64,000 nucleotides of DNA from Rhodobacter flavimaris (GCF_021378075.1 NZ_JAJUOS010000006.1:161905-225904), one strand, 5' to 3'; positions 1 through 8,497 are shown, counted from the first letter of the stretch. Notes: generated from the sequence alone by a model not told the origin. Numbers and translations are program-made.

Positions 1-1791
1 GCGCTTCTTGTCCTCGATCACCGCGACGACATGCGCGGCGATCCCGGCCTCCGCCAGCGCGGCATCGAGCACCCGCGAGATCGCACGTTTGCGCAGGTCG
101 GGCTTGAAGATCTTGCCGACGGCGGTCTTCGGCAACTCGTCCAGCACCTCGATATGCTTGGGGATCGCAGCGCGTTCGTGGATGTGCTTTTTCGCGTGGG
201 CGGCAAGTTCCTCGTCACTGACCGAAGCCCCGCTGACCAGCTCGAGATAGACACAGGGCAGCTCGCCCGCGAAGCTATCGGGCTGGCCGATGGCCCCGGC
301 GAAAGCCACGGCGGGGTGCGACAGCAGCGCCTCCTCGATCTCGGCGGGGTCGATGTTGTGGCCGCCGCGGATGATCAGATCCTTGGCGCGCCCGGTGATC
401 CACAGGTAGCCATCCGCATCGAGCCGCCCCAGGTCGCCCGTGCGCAGGAAGCGGTCCTCGGCGAACAGATCATGGTTCTTGTCGGCCTCGGTATAGGTCG
501 AGCCCTCGAAGACGCCAGGGTTGGCCACACAGATCTCGCCCACCTCATCGACGCCGCATTCGGTGAAGCTGCCATTCGTCTTGCGCAGGATACGCACATG
601 GCAATAGGGCAGCGGAATACCGACCGAGCCGACCTTCTTGTGGCCATCGACCGGGTTGACCGAGACAAGGCAGGTGGCCTCGGTCAGGCCATAGCCCTCG
701 GCGATCTCGACACCGGTCGCGGCCTTGAAACGGTTATACAGCTCCAGCGGCAGCGGCGCCGAACCCGAAATCGCCGTCTTGAGCGAGGAGATATCGGCAT
801 TCACCGGGCGCTGCATCAGCGCCGCGATGGCCGTGGGCACGGTGATCAGGAAGGTGACCTTCCAGCGCTCGACCAGCTTCCAGAAATTGTCGAAGACGCC
901 CTCACCGCGATAGCCTGCGGGCGTCGGCATCACGACATGCGCGCCCGAGGCGATGGCAGACATCAGCACCGGGTAGGCCGCAAACACATGGAACAGCGGC
1001 AGCGGGCAGATCAGCACGTCTTCCTTCGAAAACAGCAGCGTGCCCCCAAGCCAGCCATTGTAGATCATGCCCGAGTATTTGTGCTGCGCCACTTTGGGCA
1101 TCCCCGTGGTGCCGCCGGTGTGGAAATAGGCCGCGACCCGGTCACCCGCACTGTCAGCGAAGGTCAGCTTGTCGCCCGGCATCTTGGCGCATTCGCGGTT
1201 GAAGCAATAGACATCGGCGTGGTGCTTCGTCGTGACCTTGGGGCGCACGAAGGGCACGATCAGCGATTTCGGCGGCGTCAGGTAACGGTTCAGGTCGATC
1301 TCGAGGACGGTCTTGACGCTCGGCGCGAACTTGACGGCCTCGGCTGCCTTCTGGGCGATATCGCTTTTCGGGAAGGGCTTGAGCGTGACCAGAACCTTGG
1401 CCTTGGTCTCGCGCAGGATGGCCGAGATCTGCTCGGATTCCAGCAGCGGGTTGATCGGGTTCACGATCCCAGCGACCGAGCCCCCCAAAAGCGTCACCGC
1501 CGTCTCAAGGCAGTTCGGCAGCAGGTAGGCGACCGTATCTGTCTCGCCCACGCCCAGATGGCGCAGGAGGTTCGCGGCCTGCGTCACGCGCCCGTGCAGT
1601 TCGGACCAGCTTAGCGTCAGCGCCTTGTCCTTGGGCCCCGAGAAGATCTGGAACGTCAGCGCCGGGCGACCGCCATAGGCATCCCGCGCGCGGGTCAGGA
1701 ACTGGTACATGGTCTGAGCGCGGTCGCGGCCCTCCCACGGCATCTCGTTCTCGACCGCGTCGCGGTCGGCAATGGACGCAAAATTCGCCAT
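1..1791 (-). CDS. Acyl-CoA synthetase (AMP-forming), 3' end cut by window edge
   Basis: This is an AMP-dependent acyl-CoA ligase that activates a fatty or other carboxylic acid to its CoA thioester in the cytoplasm. Translation from the ATG at 1791 gives about 597 codons without a stop and runs off the left edge. The N-terminus reads MANFASIADRDAVENEMPW. The adenylate-binding loop is FHTGGTTGMPK (near 1110), followed by an EGYGLTEATC motif and the C-terminal TGDLGRLDADGYLWITGR and KTAVGKIFKPDLR segments, so all ANL-family motifs are present. It is near the usual length of the roughly 630-residue long form. The last visible residues are VVAVIEDKKR. The ABC exporter gene ends 137 bp upstream. 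Substrate cannot be told from the sequence. Confidence 0.88.
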   Translation of the reverse strand, partial: MANFASIADRDAVENEMPWEGRDRAQTMYQFLTRARDAYGGRPALTFQIFSGPKDKALTLSWSELHGRVTQAANLLRHLGVGETDTVAYLLPNCLETAVTLLGGSVAGIVNPINPLLESEQISAILRETKAKVLVTLKPFPKSDIAQKAAEAVKFAPSVKTVLEIDLNRYLTPPKSLIVPFVRPKVTTKHHADVYCFNRECAKMPGDKLTFADSAGDRVAAYFHTGGTTGMPKVAQHKYSGMIYNGWLGGTLLFSKEDVLICPLPLFHVFAAYPVLMSAIASGAHVVMPTPAGYRGEGVFDNFWKLVERWKVTFLITVPTAIAALMQRPVNADISSLKTAISGSAPLPLELYNRFKAATGVEIAEGYGLTEATCLVSVNPVDGHKKVGSVGIPLPYCHVRILRKTNGSFTECGVDEVGEICVANPGVFEGSTYTEADKNHDLFAEDRFLRTGDLGRLDADGYLWITGRAKDLIIRGGHNIDPAEIEEALLSHPAVAFAGAIGQPDSFAGELPCVYLELVSGASVSDEELAAHAKKHIHERAAIPKHIEVLDELPKTAVGKIFKPDLRKRAISRVLDAALAEAGIAAHVVAVIEDKKR

Positions 1792-1928
1792 CTCGGTCTT
1801 CCTCCCTCAGCCCGTTCCTCGCGGGCGCTTGCGACCAGAATGCGACATGAGCGCCCCCGGCAGCAAGTCCGGGGGGGCGCGCAAAACGTGACGTAATTGT
1901 TACCGTGACGCTGGGGAAAATCGACCAC

Positions 1929-3716
1929 TCAGACGACCGAGCCGTCGGTGAATTGCAGCCGCGCCAGCTCGGCGTAAAGCCCGCCTTCGGCGACCAGCTC
2001 ATCATGCGTGCCCTGGGCGACGATGCGGCCGTCCTCGAACACCACGATCCGGTCGGCTTTCTTCACCGTCGCCAGGCGGTGCGCCACGATCACCGTGGTG
2101 CGCCCGACCGAGACACGCTCGACCGCGGCCTGCACTTCGCGCTCCGACGCCGCATCCAACGCCGAGGTCGCCTCGTCCAGCAGCAGGATCGGCGCGTCGC
2201 GCAGGATCGCGCGGGCAATGGCGATGCGCTGCTTCTGCCCGCCTGAGAGCATCACGCCGCGCTCGCCCACATAGGTTTCGAACCCGTCGGGCAGCGCCGT
2301 CAGGAAGTCATAGGCATGGGCCGCGCGGGCGGCCTCCTCGACCTCGTGATCAGTGGCATTGGGGCGACCAAAGCGAATGTTCTCGCGTGCCGAGGCCGCG
2401 AAGATCACCGGGTCTTGCGGCACAAGGGCGACCGCGTGGCGGAAATCGTGCCGGGCAAGGTCGCGCAAATCGTAGCCGTCGATCTTCACGCTGCCCGCTT
2501 CGGGGTCCCAGAACCGCTGGATCAGCTGGATCACGGTGGTCTTGCCCGCACCTGAGGGGCCGACAAGCGCGACCGTCTCGCCCGGCTTGATCGACAGCGA
2601 GACCTCCTCAAGTGCCGAGGTTTCGGGCCGCGAAGGGTAGTGGAAAGTGACGTTCTCAAAGTCGATGGCGCCGCGCGCGGGCATCGGCAGCGGCACGGGG
2701 TGTTCGGGGTCTTTCACGCTGTCCTCGGCCCCGATCAGCTCGACCAGACGCTCGGTCGCGCCGGCGGCGCGCTGCAACTCGCCCCAAATCTCCGACAGGG
2801 CGCCGACCGAGCCGGCAACCATCACCGCGTAGATGACGAACTGCACCAGTTCGCCCACCGACATCTCGCCCAGGCGCACGTCGCGCGCACCGACCCAAAG
2901 CACACCGACCACGCCCGCGAAGACGAGGAAGATCACGATCACCGTCATGATCGCGCGGGTGGTGATGCGACGCTGCGCCGAGACAAAGCTTTTCTCGGTA
3001 ACATCGGCGAAATGCGCGCGGGTCTGCGCCTCATGGGTAAAGGCCTGCACGGTCTGCGCCGACAGAAGCGCCTCGGAGGCCGCACCCGAGGAACTGGCGA
3101 TCCAGTCCTGGTTTTCGCGCGACAGCGCGCGCAGGCGGCGGCCGAGCACGACGATCGGGATGACCACCGCGGGCACGATCAGCAGCACAAGGCCGGTCAG
3201 CTTGGCCGAGGTGACCAGCAGCATTACCAGACCACCGATCAGGATCAGGAAGTTGCGCAGCGCGACCGAGACCGAAGAGCCGATGACCGACAGGATCAGA
3301 GTTGTATCGGTCGTGATACGCGAGATGATCTCGCCGGTCAGGATTCGCTCGAAGAAGGCCGGGCTCATGCCCAGGACGCGGTCGAAGACGGCCTTGCGGA
3401 TATCGGCCACGACGCGTTCGCCGAAGCGGGTGACCAGGTAGTAGCGCGCGCCCGTACCAAGCGCGAGCAGTGCGGTGATCAGCAACGCCGCGCCGAAATA
3501 CTGGTCAAGCAGCTCGGCGCCTTGCTGGAAGCCATCCACCACGCGGCGCACCGCAAGCGGCAACACCAGGCTGATCGAGGCGGTCAGCATCAGCGCGGCC
3601 AGCGCCGCCAGTGCCGTGCCCTTGTAGGGCGTCACGAAGGGGCTCAGGCCCTTCAGCGCACCGATGCGTTTTGTCGTGGGCCGATCTTCGAGCGGCGCTT
3701 GCGGTCTGCGTGCCAT
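1929..3716 (-). CDS. ABC exporter half-transporter (MsbA/multidrug type)
   Basis: This 595-residue protein fuses an exporter membrane domain to an ATPase domain and should act as a homodimer in the inner membrane, exporting lipid or a hydrophobic compound. Residues about 25-330 hold the six-helix exporter domain. The nucleotide-binding domain follows with Walker A GPSGAGKTT, signature LSGGQKQRIAIARA, Walker B ILLLDEATSALD and the H-loop VIVAHRLATV. The start is supported by GGGAG just upstream of the ATG at 3716. Length matches MsbA-like half transporters. The cargo is not evident, and neither neighbour is functionally linked in an obvious way. Confidence 0.87.
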   Translation of the reverse strand: MARRPQAPLEDRPTTKRIGALKGLSPFVTPYKGTALAALAALMLTASISLVLPLAVRRVVDGFQQGAELLDQYFGAALLITALLALGTGARYYLVTRFGERVVADIRKAVFDRVLGMSPAFFERILTGEIISRITTDTTLILSVIGSSVSVALRNFLILIGGLVMLLVTSAKLTGLVLLIVPAVVIPIVVLGRRLRALSRENQDWIASSSGAASEALLSAQTVQAFTHEAQTRAHFADVTEKSFVSAQRRITTRAIMTVIVIFLVFAGVVGVLWVGARDVRLGEMSVGELVQFVIYAVMVAGSVGALSEIWGELQRAAGATERLVELIGAEDSVKDPEHPVPLPMPARGAIDFENVTFHYPSRPETSALEEVSLSIKPGETVALVGPSGAGKTTVIQLIQRFWDPEAGSVKIDGYDLRDLARHDFRHAVALVPQDPVIFAASARENIRFGRPNATDHEVEEAARAAHAYDFLTALPDGFETYVGERGVMLSGGQKQRIAIARAILRDAPILLLDEATSALDAASEREVQAAVERVSVGRTTVIVAHRLATVKKADRIVVFEDGRIVAQGTHDELVAEGGLYAELARLQFTDGSVV

Positions 3717-3858
3717 GCTGTCTCCCTTGTCCGCTCGGGTTTAGGGGCAGACCCCGCGTGGGGCAAGGGCGGATTTGTCACGCCCCCGCAGGCAGCGGAT
3801 CCGACGACTAGGGGCAGGGCACCGCGCGCGAAACAGGTTTTGTCACGATCCTCGCGCG

Positions 3859-4815
3859 CTAGGCCTCGACGCCACCGAAGAGGCGACCAACCGGAATCGC
3901 CGTGATCTCGGGGGTACGCAGCAGAAAGAGCGCGTCCAACCCCTCGCGACGGGCAAGCCTTGCGCCCTCTTCCGGTCCAAGCACCATCAGCACTGTGGCC
4001 CATGCATCGGCCTCGGCGCAGCTGCGCGCGACCACGCTGACCGAGGCTGGCCCACCCTGCACCGGCGCGCCCCGGCGCGGCTGCATCGTATGCGACAGGC
4101 GCTGGCTACCCAGATCGACCCAGTGGCGATAATCGCCTGAGGTGGCAACGGCCGCATCCTCGAGCGTCAGGATCGAATGCGGCGCGCGGCGTGCGGGATC
4201 GGGCGCCTCGACCGCAACCGACCAAGGCGCGCCATCGGGGCGCAGGCCAAGGGCGCGCATCTCTCCGTCGATCCCCACAAGCGCCGAGGTGATCCCGTGT
4301 TCCAGCATCACCTCGGCCAGACGATCCACGCCGTAACCCTTGGCGATGCCGTTGAGGTCAAGGGCAAGCGGCGCACGCTTGCGGGCCTCGCCACGTTCGG
4401 GGGCAAGGTCGAGCAGCTCATGCGCGGGTCGGCGCGCGCGGGTCAGCGCGGCGCGAATGGCCTCGCCGTTGGCAGCCTCGGGGCCGAAACCCCAAGCCTG
4501 CACCGCATCGCCCATGCCGATATCGAACGCCCCGCCCGAGGCACGGCCGATCCGCAGCCCAAGGCCCAGCACCCGCAACAGATGCGCGGGCAGCGCCACC
4601 CAATCGCCCACCGGCGCCGCGTTGAAGCGCATCAGCGCGCTGTCCGGCTTCCAGGTGGACATCTGATTGTCGACCTCTGCCACCGCGTCTTGCAGCGCGA
4701 TGGCCAGCACACCCGGGTCATAGCCCGAGGGCGCATAAAACAGCACCGACCAGCGCGCGCCCATCGTCGGGCCATTGAGCGCGATGCGCTGCGGCTCAGT
4801 AGGTGTCTTCGACAT
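3859..4815 (-). CDS. apbE: ApbE-family FAD:protein FMN transferase
   Basis: ApbE enzymes attach FMN from FAD to a Thr or Ser in secreted or membrane proteins. The 318-residue product shows the family pattern: MGARW near the N-terminus, FDIGMGDAVQAWGFG in the middle, DLNGIAKGYGVDRLAE, and a C-terminal segment with SGDYRHW, LSHTMQPRRG and ADAWATVLMVLG. There is no clear signal peptide, whereas many ApbE proteins are exported, so the true N-terminus or the location is uncertain. The gene overlaps the end of the PepSY-reductase gene by 20 bp, so the two are translationally coupled. The context (PepSY reductase plus DUF2271) argues that it flavinylates a partner here. It is not adjacent to nosZ and need not be NosX. 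Confidence 0.88.
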   Translation of the reverse strand: MSKTPTEPQRIALNGPTMGARWSVLFYAPSGYDPGVLAIALQDAVAEVDNQMSTWKPDSALMRFNAAPVGDWVALPAHLLRVLGLGLRIGRASGGAFDIGMGDAVQAWGFGPEAANGEAIRAALTRARRPAHELLDLAPERGEARKRAPLALDLNGIAKGYGVDRLAEVMLEHGITSALVGIDGEMRALGLRPDGAPWSVAVEAPDPARRAPHSILTLEDAAVATSGDYRHWVDLGSQRLSHTMQPRRGAPVQGGPASVSVVARSCAEADAWATVLMVLGPEEGARLARREGLDALFLLRTPEITAIPVGRLFGGVEA

Positions 4816-6997
4816 AGCGCCCCTCGGCTTTCAGCAGCACCGGCGACAGCCCGGCAGGGGCAAGGATGTCACCCAAAGCCGCGGACACGCCCGCGGCCAT
4901 CTCGCGCCCGCCGCAGACCATGATCCGCGCCCCGGACTGGATCAGCCGCGTCAGCTCGGCCGCCTCGGCGCGCAGGGCATCCTGCACGTAATGCGGCCGT
5001 GCCCCGCGCGAGGCGGCGGTGATCAGGCGCGCCAGACGCCCCTCGGCCTGCCAGCGCGCGAGATCCTCGCCATAGAGAAAGTCGCTCGCCGCATGGCGCA
5101 TCCCGAAAAACAGGTGCATCGGGCGGCGGCGTGCGTTGGCCCGCACGAAGCCCGCCAGCGGCCCGATCCCCGTGCCTGCTCCGATAAGGATCAACGGCAC
5201 ACGGTCACGCCCGGCATGGAACCCCGGATTGCGGCGCAGAAAGGCGCGCACCCGATCACCCGGCTGCAAGACCATCAGCTGCCCCGAGCAAAGCCCGCCC
5301 GGCTGCTTGCGCACCACGATCTCGACAAAACCGTCGCGCGTCGCAGAAGCCAGCGAGTAGAAACGCGGGACCGAGGCGCCCTCGGGCACCACGCCGATCA
5401 GATCGCCCGCAACGAAGCGGCCAAAGCCCTGCCCCGTCAGGCGCTGCCACAGCGACGCGCGGGGGAGCGCGAAGCGCAGGATCGCGGTCGGGGCCTGAAC
5501 CTTGGCGCCGTAGTCGCGCCGCTCGATCAGTTCCAACGACGCCGTGCGCGGGGTGCGCGGAGAATGGGACAGGACGAGATCAATCCCGAGGGCCTTGCCA
5601 AGCGCGAGCCCCCAACGATGGAAATCCTGCGGCGACTGGCGATCGACCGTCGCAAGCGGCAGCAGTTCCTGCCAGTCCTTGGCTTTGGCGACCGCCGCAA
5701 CTCGCTCGGCATAGGCGCAAAAAGCCAGGAAGCCGCGATCCCCGAACCCAAGCACCGCCAGCGGCGCCTTGGGCGCGACGGGCAGCGCGGCAAGGCGATC
5801 CAGAAACCCCTTGGCCGAGGCAGGCGCCACCCCGTCGCCATAGGTCGCGGCCAGGATCAGGATGCGCTGCGCCCGGCGATAGCTTTGCGGCGCGAAGGCT
5901 GACATGGGTGCGACATGAACCGACTGGCCAGAAGCCACTAGCGCGCGGGCCAGCGTCTCGGCAAAGCCGCGGGTCGAGCCGCCCTCACTGCCGACAAGAA
6001 CGATGGTCTCGGCCTGCGCGGCGGGGGAGCTGCGAAAGCCGCGCGCCCCGCGACCGGCCAGCCAGACGGCAAGGCCAGTGCCCGCCAGCCCCGGAATCGC
6101 CAGCGCGATCAGGCCGAGAGCCAACCCCAGAACCGAGGCACCCTGCCCGGTATGCAGCATGTAGATGGTTTCAGACACGCGCTGCCACGGCGTCGCATCC
6201 GCCCAGGCCAGCAACGTGCCCGTGCCCTGATCCAGATAGCCCGAGCCACTCTCGGTCTTCAGCGTGAACACGTCGCTTGCATCGCCCGGATAGGGATAGG
6301 TGAAGCTGCGCAGATCGGTCACCGCAAGCGTGCCGATCATGTCGATATCGGTCAGAGCAACACCGCTCCCCCCGCTGACCGAGGCGGGAAAGTCCGGCTG
6401 CGCCTCGCCATCGGGCAGCAAATCGAAGGTCGAGGCAGTCATCCACAGCGCCGTGCCAGCCGAAAGCAAAAGCCCGACCGAGGCCGCGCGCGCCATCTCG
6501 GCGTGCCAGCGCGCAGGGCCGCGCCCTCGCATAGGCGCGAACCAGTGCCGCCAGCCACCCGAACGGCGGGCGATCAGCCAGGCCCCGCTCAGCGCCAAGA
6601 TCAGCATCGCCCCAGCCCCTGCCGCCATGACCAACCGCCCCGCATCGTCCAGAAAGAGCGAGCGGTGCAGGTTCGTCAGCCAGCGCTCCACTGCGTTCGG
6701 GTCCGCGCTTGCCACGCCTTGCCCGGTTGCGGGGTCGATCACCGCCGCCTTGGGCGTGCCGCCCTCGAACCAGTAGGCGGTGATCTTGCCCGAGGGCGCG
6801 CGGCGGATCTGCTCGACCGTGGGGTAAGCCCCGGCGATCTTTCCGACCAGATCGGCCACGCTTTGCCCGGCCTCGGCTTGCGGCGCGCTCAGTCGCTCGG
6901 CCGCCGGGAAGACCGACAGGGCCGCCCCGCTGAGGCCAAGCACCAGCAGGACAACCGCGGCCAGCAGCCCCGGCCAGCGATGCAGCGCGCGGATCAT
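4796..6997 (-). CDS. PepSY-TM / flavodoxin / NAD(P)H-flavin reductase fusion
   Basis: This 733-residue membrane flavoprotein probably carries electrons from cytoplasmic NAD(P)H across the inner membrane. Residues 1-320 are a PepSY-associated membrane domain: TM helix about 10-32, the pair of helices near 120-140 and 170-190, and another near 288-312, with His at LHRSLF and MLHTGQG as possible haem ligands. Residues about 333-480 form a flavodoxin-like domain (VGSEGGSTRGFAETLA, ATYGDG, LGFGDR). Residues about 500-733 form a CysJ/FNR-type reductase: FAD motif RFYSLAS, Gly-rich GAGTGIGPLAGF, FFGMRH, and MVCGG, ending in aromatic Tyr. It lies 12 bp downstream of the DUF2271 gene and overlaps apbE. 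Family knowledge links such fusions to iron or redox transactions outside the cytoplasm. The exact acceptor is inferred only. Confidence 0.85.
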   Translation of the reverse strand: MIRALHRWPGLLAAVVLLVLGLSGAALSVFPAAERLSAPQAEAGQSVADLVGKIAGAYPTVEQIRRAPSGKITAYWFEGGTPKAAVIDPATGQGVASADPNAVERWLTNLHRSLFLDDAGRLVMAAGAGAMLILALSGAWLIARRSGGWRHWFAPMRGRGPARWHAEMARAASVGLLLSAGTALWMTASTFDLLPDGEAQPDFPASVSGGSGVALTDIDMIGTLAVTDLRSFTYPYPGDASDVFTLKTESGSGYLDQGTGTLLAWADATPWQRVSETIYMLHTGQGASVLGLALGLIALAIPGLAGTGLAVWLAGRGARGFRSSPAAQAETIVLVGSEGGSTRGFAETLARALVASGQSVHVAPMSAFAPQSYRRAQRILILAATYGDGVAPASAKGFLDRLAALPVAPKAPLAVLGFGDRGFLAFCAYAERVAAVAKAKDWQELLPLATVDRQSPQDFHRWGLALGKALGIDLVLSHSPRTPRTASLELIERRDYGAKVQAPTAILRFALPRASLWQRLTGQGFGRFVAGDLIGVVPEGASVPRFYSLASATRDGFVEIVVRKQPGGLCSGQLMVLQPGDRVRAFLRRNPGFHAGRDRVPLILIGAGTGIGPLAGFVRANARRRPMHLFFGMRHAASDFLYGEDLARWQAEGRLARLITAASRGARPHYVQDALRAEAAELTRLIQSGARIMVCGGREMAAGVSAALGDILAPAGLSPVLLKAEGRYVEDTY

Positions 6998-7009
6998 CGC
7001 AGCCCCTCC

Positions 7010-7480
7010 TTACATATCGTAGGTGAAGCTGGCGATGTAGCGCCGCCCCGCGACGGGCTGCCCCGCCCCCGCCGAGGTCAGCGGCACGGCGACCTCGTTC
7101 GGGCTGTCGCGCATATCCTCGACCGAGGCGTCGATATGCAGCGTGTAGCCCGCATCGAACAGCGCATCGGCAAGATCGAGTGTGATCTCAAGCTGGCGCC
7201 CGGCGCCCACGCTGGCGCCGGTGATGCCGTTGATCTGGGCAAGGTCGCCCCCTGTGGCGCGATACCACTCCGACAGGTGCTTGTAGTATTTGGATTTGCC
7301 GCCAGCCATCCAGAGGCTGCCGACATAGGCCCCACCCTTATCGGTGACGTAAAGCGCCAGGTAAGCCCCGTCCCCGCCGTAGTTGTTCATCTGCGTGGTC
7401 AGCGTGACCGGACGCGCCAGAGCCAGAGCGGGGAACGTCAGCGCCGTGGTCAGGGCCAGTGCTGCGAAAACGGATTTCAT
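7010..7480 (-). CDS. DUF2271 secreted protein, candidate ApbE substrate
   Basis: This 156-residue protein begins with a Sec signal peptide (MKSVFAALALTTALTFPALALA) and matches DUF2271: LTTQMNNYGGDGAYLALYVTDK, SLWMAGGKSKYYKHLSEWY and RYIASFTYDM. It contains ITGASVGAG, which resembles the S/T-G-A-T/S flavin-attachment loop used by ApbE, with Ser in place of the usual acceptor Thr. I infer that it may be a periplasmic flavoprotein. The ATG at 7480 is preferred over the in-frame TTG at 7489, because AAAGG lies about nine bases before it. It sits 43 bp after the Asp/His-rich protein gene and 12 bp before the PepSY reductase gene, in one operon. Confidence 0.82.
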   Translation of the reverse strand: MKSVFAALALTTALTFPALALARPVTLTTQMNNYGGDGAYLALYVTDKGGAYVGSLWMAGGKSKYYKHLSEWYRATGGDLAQINGITGASVGAGRQLEITLDLADALFDAGYTLHIDASVEDMRDSPNEVAVPLTSAGAGQPVAGRRYIASFTYDM

Positions 7481-7523
7481 GGGAGGCAACCTTTCAGAAG
7501 TGGAAGGACAAGAGGGATACGGC

Positions 7524-7889
7524 TCAGTTGACCTTTACCGTCGGCGTCGCACCCGGCACGAAGAGGCCGTTTTGCGGCGGGGCGACGGTGCCTGCGGGCG
7601 CGGCCTTCGGAGCGCCACGGCCGTAATCGTCGTCATCGTCGTCGTCATCGTCATGATCGTCATCGCCGTGGCGTTCGCGGAACTTCCACAGCCAGCGGAA
7701 CGCATCGTCGTCATCGTCATGATCATCGTCTGCCACGCGCAGGGCGCGCTCGGCGCCGGTGGCGTCAAGGCTGGCGGCACAGCCCAGATCGCGGGTGCAA
7801 CCATTGTCGCGCAGCCCGCTGAAGGCGGGGAAACCGACAAGCGCCGACAGCGCAGTCCCGGCGGCAAGAAGGGCGAGGGTCTTTTTCAT
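7524..7889 (-). CDS. Small secreted Asp/His-rich protein
   Basis: I do not recognise a family. The 121-residue product starts MKKTLALLAAGTALSALVG, a Sec signal peptide, and has two acidic clusters: DDDHDDDDD and, about twenty residues later, DDDHDDDDDDDDDYG. These are separated by FRWLWKFRERHG. Two Cys residues lie near the mature N-terminus (NGCTRDLGC). The clusters suggest binding of a divalent or ferric metal; that is inference. The start at 7889 is preceded by GGAGATCTCACC. It is the first gene of the DUF2271-PepSY reductase-apbE operon, and its promoter region carries one copy of the 49-bp operator. The acidic stretches are encoded by a low-complexity GTC/ATC-type repeat around 7623-7730. 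Confidence 0.7.
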   Translation of the reverse strand: MKKTLALLAAGTALSALVGFPAFSGLRDNGCTRDLGCAASLDATGAERALRVADDDHDDDDDAFRWLWKFRERHGDDDHDDDDDDDDDYGRGAPKAAPAGTVAPPQNGLFVPGATPTVKVN

Positions 7890-7935
7890 GGTGAGATCTC
7901 CTGTTGATCCGATGCAATCAAACTGGCCACCCGAA

Positions 7936-7984
7936 CTGAGCGTTTCCTGACGGCGCGCGCCTTTCTGCTTCAGCTTGCCGTCAG
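7936..7984. promoter_or_regulatory. 49-bp operator copy A (paired TCAG-N7-TCAG repeats)
   Basis: CTGA occurs at 7936 and 7947, and TCAG at 7970 and 7981. This gives two 11-bp-spaced direct repeats facing each other across 19 bp. The inner arms extend to a perfect 13-bp inverted repeat, 7941-7953 against 7978-7990. It lies 47 bp upstream of the Asp/His-rich protein start. The 11-bp spacing of direct repeats is typical of OmpR/PhoB-family dimers. The presumed regulator is the response regulator at 8498. Confidence 0.65.
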
Positions 7985-7993
7985 GAAACGAAA

Positions 7994-8016
7994 AGCCCCG
8001 CCACAAGGGCGGGGCT
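7994..8016 (-). terminator. Rho-independent terminator after the small PepSY gene
   Basis: A 9-bp stem (7994-8002 with 8008-8016, AGCCCCGCC/GGCGGGGCT) is followed in the minus direction by TTTTCGTTT. It lies just after the PepSY stop codon and immediately abuts operator copy A. Confidence 0.8.
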
Positions 8017-8038
8017 GCGGGTGCGGTGGAAGGGGGGC

Positions 8039-8350
8039 TTAATCGTCGTCATCCGGGTCGGGGCGGCCCCGATCATGCGCCTTCTCTTCGTATTCGAACT
8101 CGATCACCTCCAGCGTCGCGGGATGCAGCTTGACCTCGATCGGGCGGCCCTCGGCGTCGGTTCCGTCAATCTCGTAGCAACCATCGTCGATCTTGATGCG
8201 CCCGACGGTCCAGCCGTTTCGCGCCGCCATCTCGGCCACAGCGGCGCGCGGCTGCCACTCGGCCATCGGCGCAAAGCAATCGTCATCGGCCAGAGCCGCC
8301 TGCGCCGGAGCCAGCGCAAGAAACACCAGAATTGTCAGCGACTTCTTCAT
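8039..8350 (-). CDS. Small periplasmic PepSY-domain protein
   Basis: This 103-residue protein has a Sec signal peptide (MKKSLTILVFLALAPAQAALA) and one PepSY-like domain. The domain contains VAEMAARNGWTVGRIKIDDGCYEI, followed by EGRPIEVKLHPATLEVIEFE and a charged DPDDDD tail. Such proteins are often encoded beside QseBC/PmrAB-type systems and are thought to be secreted accessory or sensory components. The ATG at 8350 has CGGAG upstream and is divergent from the response regulator gene. Operator copy B lies between them. A strong terminator follows it. Confidence 0.8.
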   Translation of the reverse strand: MKKSLTILVFLALAPAQAALADDDCFAPMAEWQPRAAVAEMAARNGWTVGRIKIDDGCYEIDGTDAEGRPIEVKLHPATLEVIEFEYEEKAHDRGRPDPDDDD

Positions 8351-8401
8351 CGGGCACACTCCGGGCCATCGGGTATCACGGCCCTCTTCTTCACCATGAA
8401 G

Positions 8402-8450
8402 CTGACAGGAGCCTGAAGCAAGCCGCGGCGCCATGTCAGCTTGGCGTCAG
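8402..8450. promoter_or_regulatory. 49-bp operator copy B (paired TCAG-N7-TCAG repeats)
   Basis: CTGA occurs at 8402 and 8413, and TCAG at 8436 and 8447. The offsets (0, 11, 34 and 45) are the same as in copy A. It lies in the divergent promoter region, 52 bp from the PepSY start and 48 bp from the response regulator start, so it could serve both and provide autoregulation. Confidence 0.68.
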
Positions 8451-8497
8451 GCGCGCGCGTCACAAGAATGCAAGACCAAGCAAGGAGCCGGCCTGCC

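Noticed and set aside
31..1614. Plus-strand open frame of over 500 codons across the acyl-CoA synthetase
   Set aside because: It is a shadow of the minus-strand gene, which shows all ANL motifs; the plus-strand product is Arg/Gln/His rich without recognisable domains.
1860..1910. Palindromic stretch near ACGTAATTGTTACC upstream of the acyl-CoA synthetase
   Set aside because: Symmetry is weak and it does not match a fatty-acid regulator site I can name.
3859..4815. ApbE as NosX for nitrous oxide reductase
   Set aside because: It is 15 kb from the nos genes, belongs to the PepSY/DUF2271 operon, and clade II clusters without NosR do not need NosX.
7620..7735. Short tandem repeats (GTC/ATC rich) as a possible CRISPR or microsatellite
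   Set aside because: They are codons for Asp and His in the acidic protein; there are no regular repeats with unique spacers.
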